A stretch of 64,000 nt of DNA from Alishewanella longhuensis. Its GTDB lineage: Bacteria; Pseudomonadota; Gammaproteobacteria; Enterobacterales; Alteromonadaceae. Shown piece by piece: positions 46,057 through 54,374 of this stretch; position 1 is the stretch's first letter, and every line of letters begins with the position of its first letter. The stretch lies in NCBI RefSeq assembly GCF_014653435.1, contig NZ_BNAO01000003.1:225613-289612 (forward strand), written 5' to 3'. A program made the translations under genes and the position numbers. The notes beneath the pieces were generated by a model. The model did not search any database. It was not told where the DNA came from and was given only the letters and a program-made list of their open reading frames with translations.

Positions 46057-46159
46057 AGACTATTTGAAGCACCTGGTTTCCAAGCCGAGCAGATCCCAAA
46101 ATGAGGCTAAATCGCCTGACCACCACGGCGACTTCGTTAGAGCTATCAGCAATACGTGA
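46043..46159 (+). CDS. 38-residue charged peptide gene at the end of the exporter operon
   Basis: ATG 46043 lies within the last codons of the fourth permease, 14 bp before its end, with AAGAGGA about 5-7 bp upstream, a good ribosome-binding site. The product starts MKPAEDYLKHLVSKPSRSQN and continues polar to ISNT. It is hydrophilic with a possible short helix at the start and no signal peptide or Gly-Gly site. No family was recognised. It may be a translationally coupled peptide, possibly cargo or regulator of the exporter, or a chance frame. Confidence 0.4.
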   Translation: MKPAEDYLKHLVSKPSRSQNEAKSPDHHGDFVRAISNT

Positions 46160-46205
46160 AGCTATGCGAGGTACATAAACTGTTAATAGTTATCTGCAAA
46201 CCAAC

Positions 46206-46235
46206 AAAAACGGCGCTTGCTGAGAAACAAGCGCC
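46206..46235 (-). terminator. intrinsic terminator of the 46282-46521 gene
   Basis: GGCGCTTG (46212-46219) pairs with CAAGCGCC (46228-46235) around 8 nt. On the minus strand the stem is followed by G and five T (46210-46206). It lies about 46 bp after the stop at 46282. Confidence 0.8.
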
Positions 46236-46281
46236 AAATTACACGGCGAAGCAGAGCTAAATAACTGCTGTTTGACAGTAC

Positions 46282-46521
46282 TCAATGGCGTATAGCAATT
46301 TTGGGGGCGCTATCAATCTCTCCATGTTCATCGATGACGGCGAAGCGCTCTCCTAAACGTAAAACGGCCAGGCTGCCGGAGCTGGTATAACGCACAAAAA
46401 CAAGTTCGTAACCATAACGTTCGAGTTCGGTTATTGCGAATTTTTGGGCCAGATTAAGTTCATCCCAGAACGGCTGCATTTCCCCAGTCAACTGGCGCCT
46501 TTCAACAAGTGCAGTTTGCAT
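46282..46521 (-). CDS. small conserved-looking hypothetical protein
   Basis: A soluble protein of 79 residues. The core LNLAQKFAITELERYGYELVFVRY followed by LAVLRLGERFAVIDEHGEID suggests a small alpha/beta fold with a central strand pair. No named family was recognised. It has its own terminator downstream and no partner gene. The compact, balanced composition supports a real gene. Confidence 0.65.
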   Translation of the reverse strand: MQTALVERRQLTGEMQPFWDELNLAQKFAITELERYGYELVFVRYTSSGSLAVLRLGERFAVIDEHGEIDSAPKIAIRH

Positions 46522-46749
46522 TAATTACTCACCTTTGCTGATATGAAGAACATAAGTCAGGTTGAAAAACTAATTTTTAACCCGTTTGGGACTCGCTATT
46601 ACGGCAGTCAACTAAAGCGTAGTAAACGACTATAAAACTAGCAAGCGCCGCACGCCATTTCTTAATATCTTTTGCTAAAGTACAATCTCCAGGCACACCG
46701 CTTCCGGGTAAATTCAAACGAAGCCTTTGCCAAAGTACCTGATGTAGCT

Positions 46750-47709
46750 CTACGGTGTTTCTTGCAGGGCAATAGCCATTAAGCGCTTTGCTTGCGCAGT
46801 CAGCGCCTGTTTTAACTCTGGCGGAGAAATAACACTAAAATCAAACGGCAATTGGCTTAGCCATAAGGCAAAACAATAGGCGCTATCGGTACGGGTGCTA
46901 AGCAGTAACCCCTCTGACTGCGGTTTTAGCATGGCGGCGGTTGCGCCCATCGCCAGTGCTGCCGTCGTTTTATCGGTGTGCAGCACAACTTTAATGTCCA
47001 GATTACCCGGCATTGAGTTCAGGCTATGGGTAAAATGCTCGGCCGCATTAAAGTTTGCTGGCCGGTTAAACCGCTGTTCCAGCAAGGCTATCTGTTGCAG
47101 GCGATCCAGCCTGAAGGTACGCAGCTCCTGGCGCAAATGACAATAGCCGCTCATATACCAACGACCGTTTCGAAACAATAATCCGTAGGGGTCTACCTGC
47201 CGCGACACTGGCGGCTGTTGATAGGAGGCATAGGTAATAGTAACCGAGCGCTGCAACTCCAGCGCGTCAAGTAAGGGGGCTAAGTGTTGACCGGGCGTTT
47301 CCGTTGCGGCCTCTGGCAACATCACATCAATGGTCCTGGCAATGGCCTGAGCGCGGTTTTTCAGTTTTGTGGGCATCACCCGCTCCAGCTTCGCCTGAAT
47401 ACTGCTAATGGCCGTTTGCACATCGGCCAGGCGCAGATTTTTTGCAGCCAACAAGCCAAGTGACAAGGCCAGTGTTTCATCATTGGTAAACATCATCGGC
47501 GGCAATTTAAAACCGGCGACTAACATATAGCCACCTTCACAGCCTTGCTCGGTGGTAACCGGAATACCCAGTGCCTCCAGCGCCTGAATATAACGCCGTA
47601 CCGTACGCTTATCTACGCCCAGCCGCGCTGCTAGCTCAGTGCCACTCATCCGGCTGTTTGATTGCAACAGCTCTAATAAGGTCAGTACCCGCACTGTTGG
47701 GCCGCTCAA
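46750..47709 (-). CDS. WYL-domain transcriptional regulator (YafY family)
   Basis: A protein of 319 residues. A winged helix-turn-helix (about 1-60, MSGTELAARLGVDKRTVRRYIQALEALG) is followed by a WYL domain (about 145-225, with the DPYGLLFRNGRWYMSGYC core) and a WYL C-terminal extension. The start codon is TTG at 47709, with AAGG upstream; GTG 47694 is an alternative. It is divergent from a GST gene, and the 19-bp palindrome at 47783-47801 between them is a probable operator. Confidence 0.88.
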   Translation of the reverse strand: MSGPTVRVLTLLELLQSNSRMSGTELAARLGVDKRTVRRYIQALEALGIPVTTEQGCEGGYMLVAGFKLPPMMFTNDETLALSLGLLAAKNLRLADVQTAISSIQAKLERVMPTKLKNRAQAIARTIDVMLPEAATETPGQHLAPLLDALELQRSVTITYASYQQPPVSRQVDPYGLLFRNGRWYMSGYCHLRQELRTFRLDRLQQIALLEQRFNRPANFNAAEHFTHSLNSMPGNLDIKVVLHTDKTTAALAMGATAAMLKPQSEGLLLSTRTDSAYCFALWLSQLPFDFSVISPPELKQALTAQAKRLMAIALQETP

Positions 47710-47782
47710 AGTTGCTGCCTTTTTCGCATACTGTTTATTACTCCATTATTTTTACGAGAATTCAGCAAATATAGCGTAAAAC

Positions 47783-47801
47783 TAGGACGGATTCTGTCCT
47801 A
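47783..47801. promoter_or_regulatory. candidate operator of the WYL regulator
   Basis: A 19-bp near-palindrome: TAGGAC at the left, GTCCTA at the right, inner GA and TC also matched, with one mismatched pair. It lies in the divergent region, 74 bp before the regulator start and 116 bp before the GST start. Confidence 0.5.
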
Positions 47802-47916
47802 TTTGGGTTTTATAGTTTGTGGATAGTTTTGGGGGAACAGCCCCAACCTATCCGAAACCTTACCAGTTAACGGGTAAATAGTAGCTAACCTAAACTCAAT
47901 ATAAGGAAATAACCCT

Positions 47917-48546
47917 ATGTCTTCATTAACCTTGTTTACCAACCCCCAATCACGCGGTCGTATTGTCCGTTGGTTGTTGGAAGAGCTGAATGTGCCTTAT
48001 CAGGTAAAGGTGCTGCAATATGGCCCTGAGATGAAAGCAGCAGATTTTCTGGCATTGAACCCGATGGGCAAAGTGCCGGTTATTACCCATGGCGATATTG
48101 TAGTAACAGAAACTGCGGCAATTTGTGCCTATCTGGCAGACTTTTTCGCTGAAAAACAGCTGGCACCTGCCATCAACAGCCCAGAGCGTGCAACCTATTA
48201 CCGTTGGCTCTTTTTCACCGCCGGCCCACTGGAAATGGCCACTTCAGCCAAGGCCTTTGGCTGGCGGCTTGACGAAGATAACGCCGCCTCGGTGGGTTGT
48301 GGCAGGTATGTGGATACACTCGATGCACTGGAAACGGCCTTAACTGCCAGTCCTTACCTTTGTGGTGAGCAATTTACCGCCGCCGATGTGTATGTTGGCA
48401 GCCATATTGAATGGGGCCTATGGTTCAACACCTTAGAACCACGGCCAGCCTTTAAAGATTATGTCCAGCGGCTGCAAACGCGAGCCGCAGCGATACGCGC
48501 GACTAAGCTGGATGATGCGCTGCTGCCGGAACCGACTCCGGCATAA
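47917..48546 (+). CDS. glutathione S-transferase family protein
   Basis: A protein of 209 residues. The N-terminal thioredoxin-like domain has TNPQSRGRIVRWLLEEL (Ser near residue 12) and GKVPVITHGDIVVTETAAICAYLAD with cis-Pro and the Glu-Thr pair. The helical C-terminal domain has FTAADVYVGSHIEWG. The ATG follows ATAAGGAA. Divergent pairing with the WYL regulator suggests it is the regulated target. The substrate is unknown. Confidence 0.9.
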   Translation: MSSLTLFTNPQSRGRIVRWLLEELNVPYQVKVLQYGPEMKAADFLALNPMGKVPVITHGDIVVTETAAICAYLADFFAEKQLAPAINSPERATYYRWLFFTAGPLEMATSAKAFGWRLDEDNAASVGCGRYVDTLDALETALTASPYLCGEQFTAADVYVGSHIEWGLWFNTLEPRPAFKDYVQRLQTRAAAIRATKLDDALLPEPTPA

Positions 48547-48585
48547 TTTAGTCCGGCAGTTTTTCCAGCATTAAGCCTCAATATC

Positions 48586-48609
48586 AGGTGCAAACTGCAG
48601 TTTGCACCT
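48586..48609. terminator. 24-bp perfect palindrome, likely terminator between convergent genes
   Basis: AGGTGCAAACTG is followed directly by its exact reverse complement. ATCTTTATTTT follows on the plus strand, weakly U-rich. It separates the GST stop (48546) from the NYN gene stop (48614). Confidence 0.6.
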
Positions 48610-48613
48610 ATCT

Positions 48614-49093
48614 TTATTTTGGCAGCAACAAGCCATCATCAATGGCAATAAAACGGCTTGCCACCTTGACCAAGGCCTGGGCAGTTAAGCCTTCTACACC
48701 ATAAATTTCAACTTCGGTAGCAAACTGTTGCACTAGCTTATGCACCAGTAAATCAAAATCACCGTCACCCGAGGCTAATACCAATACATCGCTCTGTTGA
48801 CCATATTCAATGGCGTCCAGCGTAATACCAACATCCCAATCGCCTTTGGCCGAGCCATCCGCACGCTGGATAAAGGGTTTAAGTTTTACTTCAAAGCCGA
48901 TAGCGCGCAAAATATTCTGAAACTGGCGCTGCTTTTCATCACCGCGGTCAATGGCATAGGCAATGGCTTTTACCACAGTGCGCCCGGCCGTGACCTTACG
49001 CCAAAAGGCATTGTAGTCAAAATTACGCTGGTAAGCCTCACGGCTGGTGTAATAGATGTTTTGTACATCCACCAAAATGGTTACGCTGCTCAT
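48614..49093 (-). CDS. NYN domain protein (LabA/DUF88-like, putative nuclease)
   Basis: A protein of 159 residues forming one NYN/PIN-like domain. The acidic residues of the metal site are visible: Asp in VTILVDVQNIYY near residue 9, Asp in GDWDVGITLDAIEYG, and Asp in VLASGDGDFDLLVHKL. NYN domains are RNase-like. LabA-type members have unclear targets. It is cytosolic and a single gene. Confidence 0.88.
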   Translation of the reverse strand: MSSVTILVDVQNIYYTSREAYQRNFDYNAFWRKVTAGRTVVKAIAYAIDRGDEKQRQFQNILRAIGFEVKLKPFIQRADGSAKGDWDVGITLDAIEYGQQSDVLVLASGDGDFDLLVHKLVQQFATEVEIYGVEGLTAQALVKVASRFIAIDDGLLLPK

Positions 49094-49282
49094 GGCTCGC
49101 CTTTAATGTCGTATCGCCAACAAGCCTGTTTCAGCAAGTGCAGTTAGCGTCAAAGATAACGGGTATAAAACAGCTAAGCTAACCGTCAACCTCTTCAGGC
49201 GCAAGTGTTTTATCCAAGCTTATTACTTTACCGGCGCAATACGCGCTAAACTAGATTAGTAAAAACTTATCAGGACGACACT

Positions 49283-50209
49283 ATGCCGCAGTTACACCCG
49301 CGCCAATTATTGTTACTGTCGCTCTTTGCCGGTTTACTCACCATGGCGTTAAAAACCCTGGCCTGGTACCTCACCGGCTCAGTCGGTTTTTTATCAGATG
49401 CCATGGAGTCTTTAGTCAATGTAGCTGGCGCAGGCTTCGCGCTTTGGATGGTAACCATTGCCAGCCGCCCCGCCGATGCAGGTCATCCTTTTGGTCATAG
49501 CAAAGCTGAGTATTTTTCAGCTGCTTTTGAAGGCGGGATGATTTTTGCAGCGGCTATTGCCATTTTTGTTACCGCTGCTGAGCGCTTGCTTAACCCGCAA
49601 GCTATTACTGCCCTGGGGCTTGGTACCTTCCTGACGGTGTTGGCTAGTGTGATTAATTTGGCTATTGGCTTATTACTGATCCGCGCTGGCAAGCAGTATC
49701 AATCCCCCGCGCTGGAAGGCGATGGCAAGCATCTGCTAACAGATGTCTGGACTACCGCCGGCGTAGTCATTGGCGTGACGTTGGCGGCAATCAGTGGTTT
49801 AAGCTGGCTGGATGCGGCAGTAGCGATGCTGGTTGCCCTGCATATTCTGCGCGAAGGCGCTGGTATTTTGGCCAAAGCCATTAATGGGTTAATGGATAAG
49901 GCGTTACCAGAGCCACAAGTTCAGCAATTAACCGAACTGCTGGCTCATATTAGCGCAGACTATCTTGCCACACCTAACACGGGTTTGAATCTGCCTGACG
50001 CCAGCCAGGTAAGTTTTATAAACCTACGTACCCGTGCTGCCGCAACCCAGGCTTTTGCCCAGGCCGATTTACAGGTCCCAGGCCACTGGACAGTAGCGCA
50101 AGCCCATCAGCTCGCCGATATCGCCGAGCAGCAGCTAGCCGAGCTTGGCGTGCAATTAACCTTACATATCGAACCCCGGAGCAGCACCGTCGCGCAGTCA
50201 TGCGACTAA
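49283..50209 (+). CDS. cation diffusion facilitator (CDF) metal transporter
   Basis: A protein of 308 residues with about six membrane helices and a cytoplasmic C-terminal domain of the CDF type (about 205-300). The loop HPFGHSKAEYFSA after helix 2 is a family hallmark. The helix-5 metal-site motif H-x3-D is kept in GKHLLTDVWTT. In helix 2 the usual D-S-L-V-D is ESLVN, with Glu42 and Asn46, so metal choice may differ from FieF. It would export a divalent cation against protons. It is followed by the tandem repeat at 50210-50294. Confidence 0.88.
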   Translation: MPQLHPRQLLLLSLFAGLLTMALKTLAWYLTGSVGFLSDAMESLVNVAGAGFALWMVTIASRPADAGHPFGHSKAEYFSAAFEGGMIFAAAIAIFVTAAERLLNPQAITALGLGTFLTVLASVINLAIGLLLIRAGKQYQSPALEGDGKHLLTDVWTTAGVVIGVTLAAISGLSWLDAAVAMLVALHILREGAGILAKAINGLMDKALPEPQVQQLTELLAHISADYLATPNTGLNLPDASQVSFINLRTRAAATQAFAQADLQVPGHWTVAQAHQLADIAEQQLAELGVQLTLHIEPRSSTVAQSCD

Positions 50210-50294
50210 ACTGGTCTGACCGGTACCGGAGTTGTGTGGATAAACTGGTATGGCCGGTACCGGAGTTGTGTGGATATAAGAGTTGTGTGGATAA
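50210..50294 (+). repeat. 34-bp tandem repeat (2.5 units) carrying three DnaA-box-like sites
   Basis: Unit 1 is 50210-50243 and unit 2 is 50244-50277; both have ACTGGT, then CCGGTACCGG, GAGTTG and TGTGGATA. A 17-bp half unit follows (50278-50294). The outer ends TGTGGATAA at 50235-50243 and 50286-50294 are perfect DnaA boxes; 50269-50277 has one mismatch. All point the same way. The unit is the same as the arms of the inverted repeat at 21639-21698. Confidence 0.85.
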
Positions 50295-50365
50295 GTTTGC
50301 AGCTTGCCCTTGGCTGCACAACAAGGTAGCGTAGGGCTAAGAATATATTACAAAAAGAACTGCTT

Positions 50366-51244
50366 ATGTTTGCTACCCTGACCCAAATTGGCTTGCCGCT
50401 AGCATTGATCCTGATTATGACCGGCGTAGGAATGAGCTTACGCCCCAGTAACTTTCGTGATGTCCTGCGTGCCCCTAAAGCGTTTTTTGTTGGTACAGCA
50501 GCGCAGCTGTTATTACTGCCGGCTATCGCGGTGTTACTGATTAGTTTATTTGGCTTGCAGGCAGAACTGGCGGTGGGGTTGTTTATTCTGGCGCTTTGCC
50601 CGGGCGGCACCACCTCTAATTTGTACAGTTACCTCTGTAAAGCCGATGTCGGCTTATCCGTATCTCTTACCGCGATAGTCGGCTTTATTACCCCCTTTAC
50701 CCTGCCGCTACTCGCTGCCTGGGCGATTAATTTTTACCTTGGCGAAAGCACGGCTTTTGAACTGCCACTAGTACGCACCTGGCTAACCCTGATGATCGTG
50801 AGTGTTATTCCGGTATTACTGGGGATGTTGATCCGGGCAAAATGGTCAAATTTTGCCCACCGCGCACAGCCGATTATTAGCCGTTTTTCGGTGCTGGTGT
50901 TAGCCGCATTGATTATCAGTATTGCCATCGATCTGGGTGATGATTTCTGGCACTACATGCTGCTAAGTGGCCCGGCGGCGTTAACGCTAAATATTATTAC
51001 CATGGCAGCAGGCTATTTGCTTGGCCGCTATTTATTGCATAATGAACAGCAGGCCCGCACCATTTGTTTAGAAGTTGGCTTGCAAAACGGCACCCTGGCA
51101 TTACTGATCACCACCGGTATTTTGCAAAACACGGCGATGTCTATTGCGCCAAGCAGCTATAGCATTTTAATGTTTTTTACTGCCAGCCTCTTCACCTGGT
51201 GGGTGCTAAAACGGCAAAGGCCGCTTAAAGATAGCGGCCTTTGA
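50366..51244 (+). CDS. bile acid:sodium symporter (BASS) family transporter
   Basis: A protein of 292 residues with nine or ten membrane helices. The family features are LALCPGGTTSNLYSYLCKADVGLSVSLTA (helix 4 crossover) and EVGLQNGTLALLITT (helix 9 crossover), where Na+ ligands lie. It probably imports an organic anion such as a keto acid or bile-acid-like compound with sodium, but the substrate is unknown. A hairpin (51216-51242, AAAGGCCGCT with AGCGGCCTTT) covers its last codons and may assist termination. Confidence 0.88.
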   Translation: MFATLTQIGLPLALILIMTGVGMSLRPSNFRDVLRAPKAFFVGTAAQLLLLPAIAVLLISLFGLQAELAVGLFILALCPGGTTSNLYSYLCKADVGLSVSLTAIVGFITPFTLPLLAAWAINFYLGESTAFELPLVRTWLTLMIVSVIPVLLGMLIRAKWSNFAHRAQPIISRFSVLVLAALIISIAIDLGDDFWHYMLLSGPAALTLNIITMAAGYLLGRYLLHNEQQARTICLEVGLQNGTLALLITTGILQNTAMSIAPSSYSILMFFTASLFTWWVLKRQRPLKDSGL

Positions 51245-51353
51245 CAAGGATAAGGCGTTTACTAGGGAGAACTCCGCTTTTAAACCTAAGCCATTAGCTG
51301 TAAAAATTCGCCCCCTGGCGGCTTATTTTACATAACCGCAGGTTTTACCCTAG

Positions 51354-51896
51354 CTACAGGCTTAAACCCGGCAAACGCCCGGCCAGATTAATAAAGCGCT
51401 GTTGATATTGTTGCAGCGCAGCTTTATCGGCGGCGGTTAAGCAAGGCTGAATGACCGAGCTCATATGATCACTTTGCGCTAAAGTGCGCTCAGCTTGCTT
51501 GCGCTGTGCCTCGGGTAAAAAAGGTAAACCTTGCCGGGTAAGATTAAATACCCCTTGCATTGATTGCAGCACCGGCCAGGCACCTTTGGCCGTTAACTCA
51601 ATAAATAACGCCGGTGTTAACTGATGCTTGGCTAACACCTGGTCAACTTGCGGCAAATAGTCCTTGCCCTGCTCTTTTGCTCTTAGCTCACTGGCATGTT
51701 TTGCCCAATCGCAATGCTTAGCCAGTCGTAAATTTTTTAAGCTGGCCGGATTATCTTGCTCAATTTTTGCCAGCTCCGGTAAAGCGGCCTCATAGCGGGC
51801 AATATTTTGCTCAGTAATCACTGTTGCAGCCTGAACTGTCGATAACGATATACTACTTAGCAGCAACGCCGCGGTAAAATTTAATGTGATACGCAT
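51354..51896 (-). CDS. hypothetical periplasmic protein
   Basis: A protein of 180 residues with a clear signal peptide (cleavage near TVQAA, residue 23). The mature part is helical, with two Cys (in KHCDWAKH and IQPCLTAAD) that could form a disulfide. A central pattern QVDQVLAKHQLTPALFIELTAKG recurs in uncharacterised secreted proteins. No domain was recognised. It is downstream of the helix-turn-helix regulator, 64 bp away, on the same strand. Confidence 0.7.
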   Translation of the reverse strand: MRITLNFTAALLLSSISLSTVQAATVITEQNIARYEAALPELAKIEQDNPASLKNLRLAKHCDWAKHASELRAKEQGKDYLPQVDQVLAKHQLTPALFIELTAKGAWPVLQSMQGVFNLTRQGLPFLPEAQRKQAERTLAQSDHMSSVIQPCLTAADKAALQQYQQRFINLAGRLPGLSL

Positions 51897-51959
51897 AAAG
51901 ATCCCAAAATCAATTGTATATGTAGCTTTTATACCGCTGTGGCTGAACCGCGGCTGAAA

Positions 51960-52706
51960 TCATCCGGGCGCATCGGGTCGTAAAAAGTCTTTAAAGACGC
52001 CAAATCGCCAATTACGCAGCGCCAGCACCACACTCACACCATAGCGATGCGCCAGTGGCAATTGGCTATCATGCTGCACCAGCTCATTAAACTCACGCGC
52101 TAAGCGGGTTAACTTGCGTTGAAACTCCTGATTACTGGCAGTAGACAACATGCCGTTTAGTACCAGCAAGGCTTCATCCTGGCCATTAAACCGATGATTG
52201 AAAAATTCTACCGCCAGTTGCTGTTGAAAAAACCGTTGAATAGGGCCATTGTCGCGCCAACTAAAATTTGCCGCTATCCGCAATTTAACGCGGTTACCCG
52301 GTTGTAGCTCGATCAGTTGTAACCTATCCAATTTAATCAGTTTTTGCAGGCATTCGCTGGGCGTAAACTGATACCATTTAACAATATCTGCTATGGTCCA
52401 ATGATTAAGTACCGACACTGCAACCAACAGTAAGCCTAGATCGGCTGTTAGCTCTAACTCTTGCTGCTCAGTAAGCTGGCTAATTTGCCCTTGCTCTTGC
52501 TGCAACAGCCGCAATAAGTCACTAAAGTCCATTGCCAGCAGCTGACAGATTTGCTCCAGCCTTTGTAAGGTAAATTGCTGCTGTGAAAACATGCGCTTCA
52601 CACTGGCTTCGCTGAGCTGTAACTGCTCAGCGACCTGCGCGTAAGTACAACCATGCTGCTTTAACGCGCGCTTTAATGTTTGTACCAAGGCAGCCCCTTG
52701 CGTCAT
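51960..52706 (-). CDS. XRE-like helix-turn-helix transcriptional regulator
   Basis: A protein of 248 residues. ATG 52706 follows GGAGG and is chosen over one seven codons upstream. The N-terminal Cro/CI-type domain (about 8-60) contains CTYAQVAEQLQLSEASVKRMFS. The remainder (about 85-248) has no named domain; it may be a ligand or dimer region, with a second winged-helix-like segment (TIADIVKWYQFTPSECLQKLIKL). It is divergent from the GlyGly-CTERM lipoprotein gene, which it may regulate (inference). Confidence 0.82.
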   Translation of the reverse strand: MTQGAALVQTLKRALKQHGCTYAQVAEQLQLSEASVKRMFSQQQFTLQRLEQICQLLAMDFSDLLRLLQQEQGQISQLTEQQELELTADLGLLLVAVSVLNHWTIADIVKWYQFTPSECLQKLIKLDRLQLIELQPGNRVKLRIAANFSWRDNGPIQRFFQQQLAVEFFNHRFNGQDEALLVLNGMLSTASNQEFQRKLTRLAREFNELVQHDSQLPLAHRYGVSVVLALRNWRFGVFKDFLRPDAPG

Positions 52707-52854
52707 ACCACCTCCAAAAAGTATCAATAAATAATACCTAAAGAGCTTAATAAAACAACTTTTTATATTTAAGTGGCACTAAAAAATACTTCAGGTAGTT
52801 TAAGGCGCTCTAATGAGTTGTCTAACCCAAAGCCGTATTAGCTGGAGCTATACT

Positions 52855-53754
52855 ATGAGAATCGCATTTTCCAACATCATCTCTCGTCTACTTTTATCCT
52901 GTACTGTGGCAGCTAGCCTGGCAGGCTGTGCCAGCCAGCAATTAGGCAGTCGCAGTAGTGTCGTAGAGTATTTGTATCCCACCGCTGCGGAAGTTAAGGT
53001 TGAAACCGGCACACCAGTGCTCACCCTGCCTATTCGATTAGGTATTGCTTTTGTGCCCGCAGAGCAGACTTATCGACGTGGCAGCAATCCTTGGGCTCTT
53101 GCCGAACATGGCGCTGCAAGCTTAAACGAGCCGGCTAAAATGCAGATAATGGAAAATATTGCGAGCCACTTCCGGCAACAAGACTTTATCGGCGATATTC
53201 AACTTATTCCCAGCAGCTACCTGCGGCCGCAGGGCAGCTTCACTAATCTGGATCAATTGCAATCTATGTTTGGCATCGATGTTATCGCCCTGGTGTCTTT
53301 TGATCAGGTGCAGTTTAGTGATGAGTCCACAGCTGCCTTAAGTTATTGGACACTGGTAGGCGCTTATCTGATCTCCGGGCAAAAAAATGATACCAGCACC
53401 TTAATGGATACTGCCGTCTATGCCATTAACAGCCGCAAATTATTGTTTCGGGCACCGGGTGTTAGCCAGATTAAAGGCCGTTCCACGCCGGTAAATTTGG
53501 CAGAAGAGTTACGCCAGGACAGTAAGCAAGGTTTTGACGATGCCAGCAAGCAAATGATTAACCAATTAGAGCAAGAGCTTGAAAGCTTTACCGAGCGTTT
53601 AAAAGCCCGAGCAGAGGATATAAAGGTCGTTCGCAGCAGTCACTACCGCGGTGGCGGTAGTGTGGGTATCTTCACTTTACTGATACTGCTTGGCACAGTA
53701 CTTCTTCGTAAAAGCGTGCCTGAACGAATAGATAATAGCTTTACGCCGCGATAA
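52855..53754 (+). CDS. rhombotarget-type lipoprotein with GlyGly-CTERM tail
   Basis: A protein of 299 residues. ATG 52855 follows GGAG. The N-terminus is a lipoprotein signal (LAGCASQ, Cys near 25). The C-terminus has HYRGGGSVGIFTLLILLGTVLLRK: a Gly-rich site, one membrane helix and basic residues, the GlyGly-CTERM layout cut by rhombosortase. The same combination defines the rhombotarget lipoprotein family, whose role is unknown. No rhombosortase gene is in this window. The last 14 bp overlap the convergent manganese exporter gene. Confidence 0.78.
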   Translation: MRIAFSNIISRLLLSCTVAASLAGCASQQLGSRSSVVEYLYPTAAEVKVETGTPVLTLPIRLGIAFVPAEQTYRRGSNPWALAEHGAASLNEPAKMQIMENIASHFRQQDFIGDIQLIPSSYLRPQGSFTNLDQLQSMFGIDVIALVSFDQVQFSDESTAALSYWTLVGAYLISGQKNDTSTLMDTAVYAINSRKLLFRAPGVSQIKGRSTPVNLAEELRQDSKQGFDDASKQMINQLEQELESFTERLKARAEDIKVVRSSHYRGGGSVGIFTLLILLGTVLLRKSVPERIDNSFTPR

Positions 53755-54301
53755 TGGTCAGCAACCCTAGCAACATAAAAACGGCACAGGCAGCACGACG
53801 TGCCCAGTCCAGCGAGACTTTTTGCAACAGCCAGCTACCGGCATATACCACCGGTACGTTGGCAGCCAACATGCCCAAAGTCGTACCCCAGATCACCATC
53901 CACACCGCATCTTCAAAAGTAGCGGCCAAAATCACTGTAGCAACCTGAGTTTTATCGCCAATTTCAGCTAAGAAAAATAGGATACAGCTGGCAGCAAAGG
54001 CACCGTATTTTAATACCGCAGTATCTTCACTGTCGTCTTTGTCAGGGATCAGTAACCACAAGGCTACCGCAATAAAGGAGCCACCTAATAACCATGGGCC
54101 CCAGGCTGCCGGAATAAACTGTGCTACCCAAACACCCAGCCAGGCTGAAGCAGCATGATTTAAAAGAGTTGCAACCAAAATACCGGCAATAATCGCCGTT
54201 TTGTTACGAAAGCGTGCGGCTAGAAATAAAGAGAGAAGTTGAGTCTTATCACCGATTTCAGCTATGGCTACGGCGGTAAAGGACGAGAGAAGTGCTTCCA
54301 T
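53741..54301 (-). CDS. mneA: GDT1/TMEM165 family cation exporter (MneA-like manganese efflux)
   Basis: A protein of 186 residues with about six membrane helices in two repeats. Each repeat has the hallmark E-x-G-D-K-T: AEIGDKTQL (15-20) and LAEIGDKTQV (about 108-113). Vibrio cholerae MneA of this family exports Mn2+. A yybP-ykoY manganese riboswitch directly upstream supports the same substrate. Earlier in-frame ATGs at 54334 and 54313 are less likely: 54334 lies within the terminator of the switch. ATG 54301 has AGGA four bases upstream. Confidence 0.9.
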   Translation of the reverse strand: MEALLSSFTAVAIAEIGDKTQLLSLFLAARFRNKTAIIAGILVATLLNHAASAWLGVWVAQFIPAAWGPWLLGGSFIAVALWLLIPDKDDSEDTAVLKYGAFAASCILFFLAEIGDKTQVATVILAATFEDAVWMVIWGTTLGMLAANVPVVYAGSWLLQKVSLDWARRAACAVFMLLGLLTIIAA

Positions 54302-54332
54302 AAAATCCTGCATATAGCGGGATATTATAGAC

Positions 54333-54374
54333 AAAAGACACAGACTGACTCCCGCTTTGGATCAGTACCGTGTC
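54333..54374 (-). terminator. switchable terminator (expression platform) of the manganese riboswitch
   Basis: On the minus strand GACAC (54374-54370) and ACTGA (54366-54362) pair with TCAGT (54348-54344) and GTGTC (54341-54337), followed by four T. The first arm shares GAC with the closing helix of the aptamer, so the two folds exclude each other. Metal binding should favour the aptamer and switch the gene on. Confidence 0.7.

Noticed and set aside
50210..50294. Possible CRISPR array
   Set aside because: The units abut head-to-tail without variable spacers, and no cas gene is nearby.
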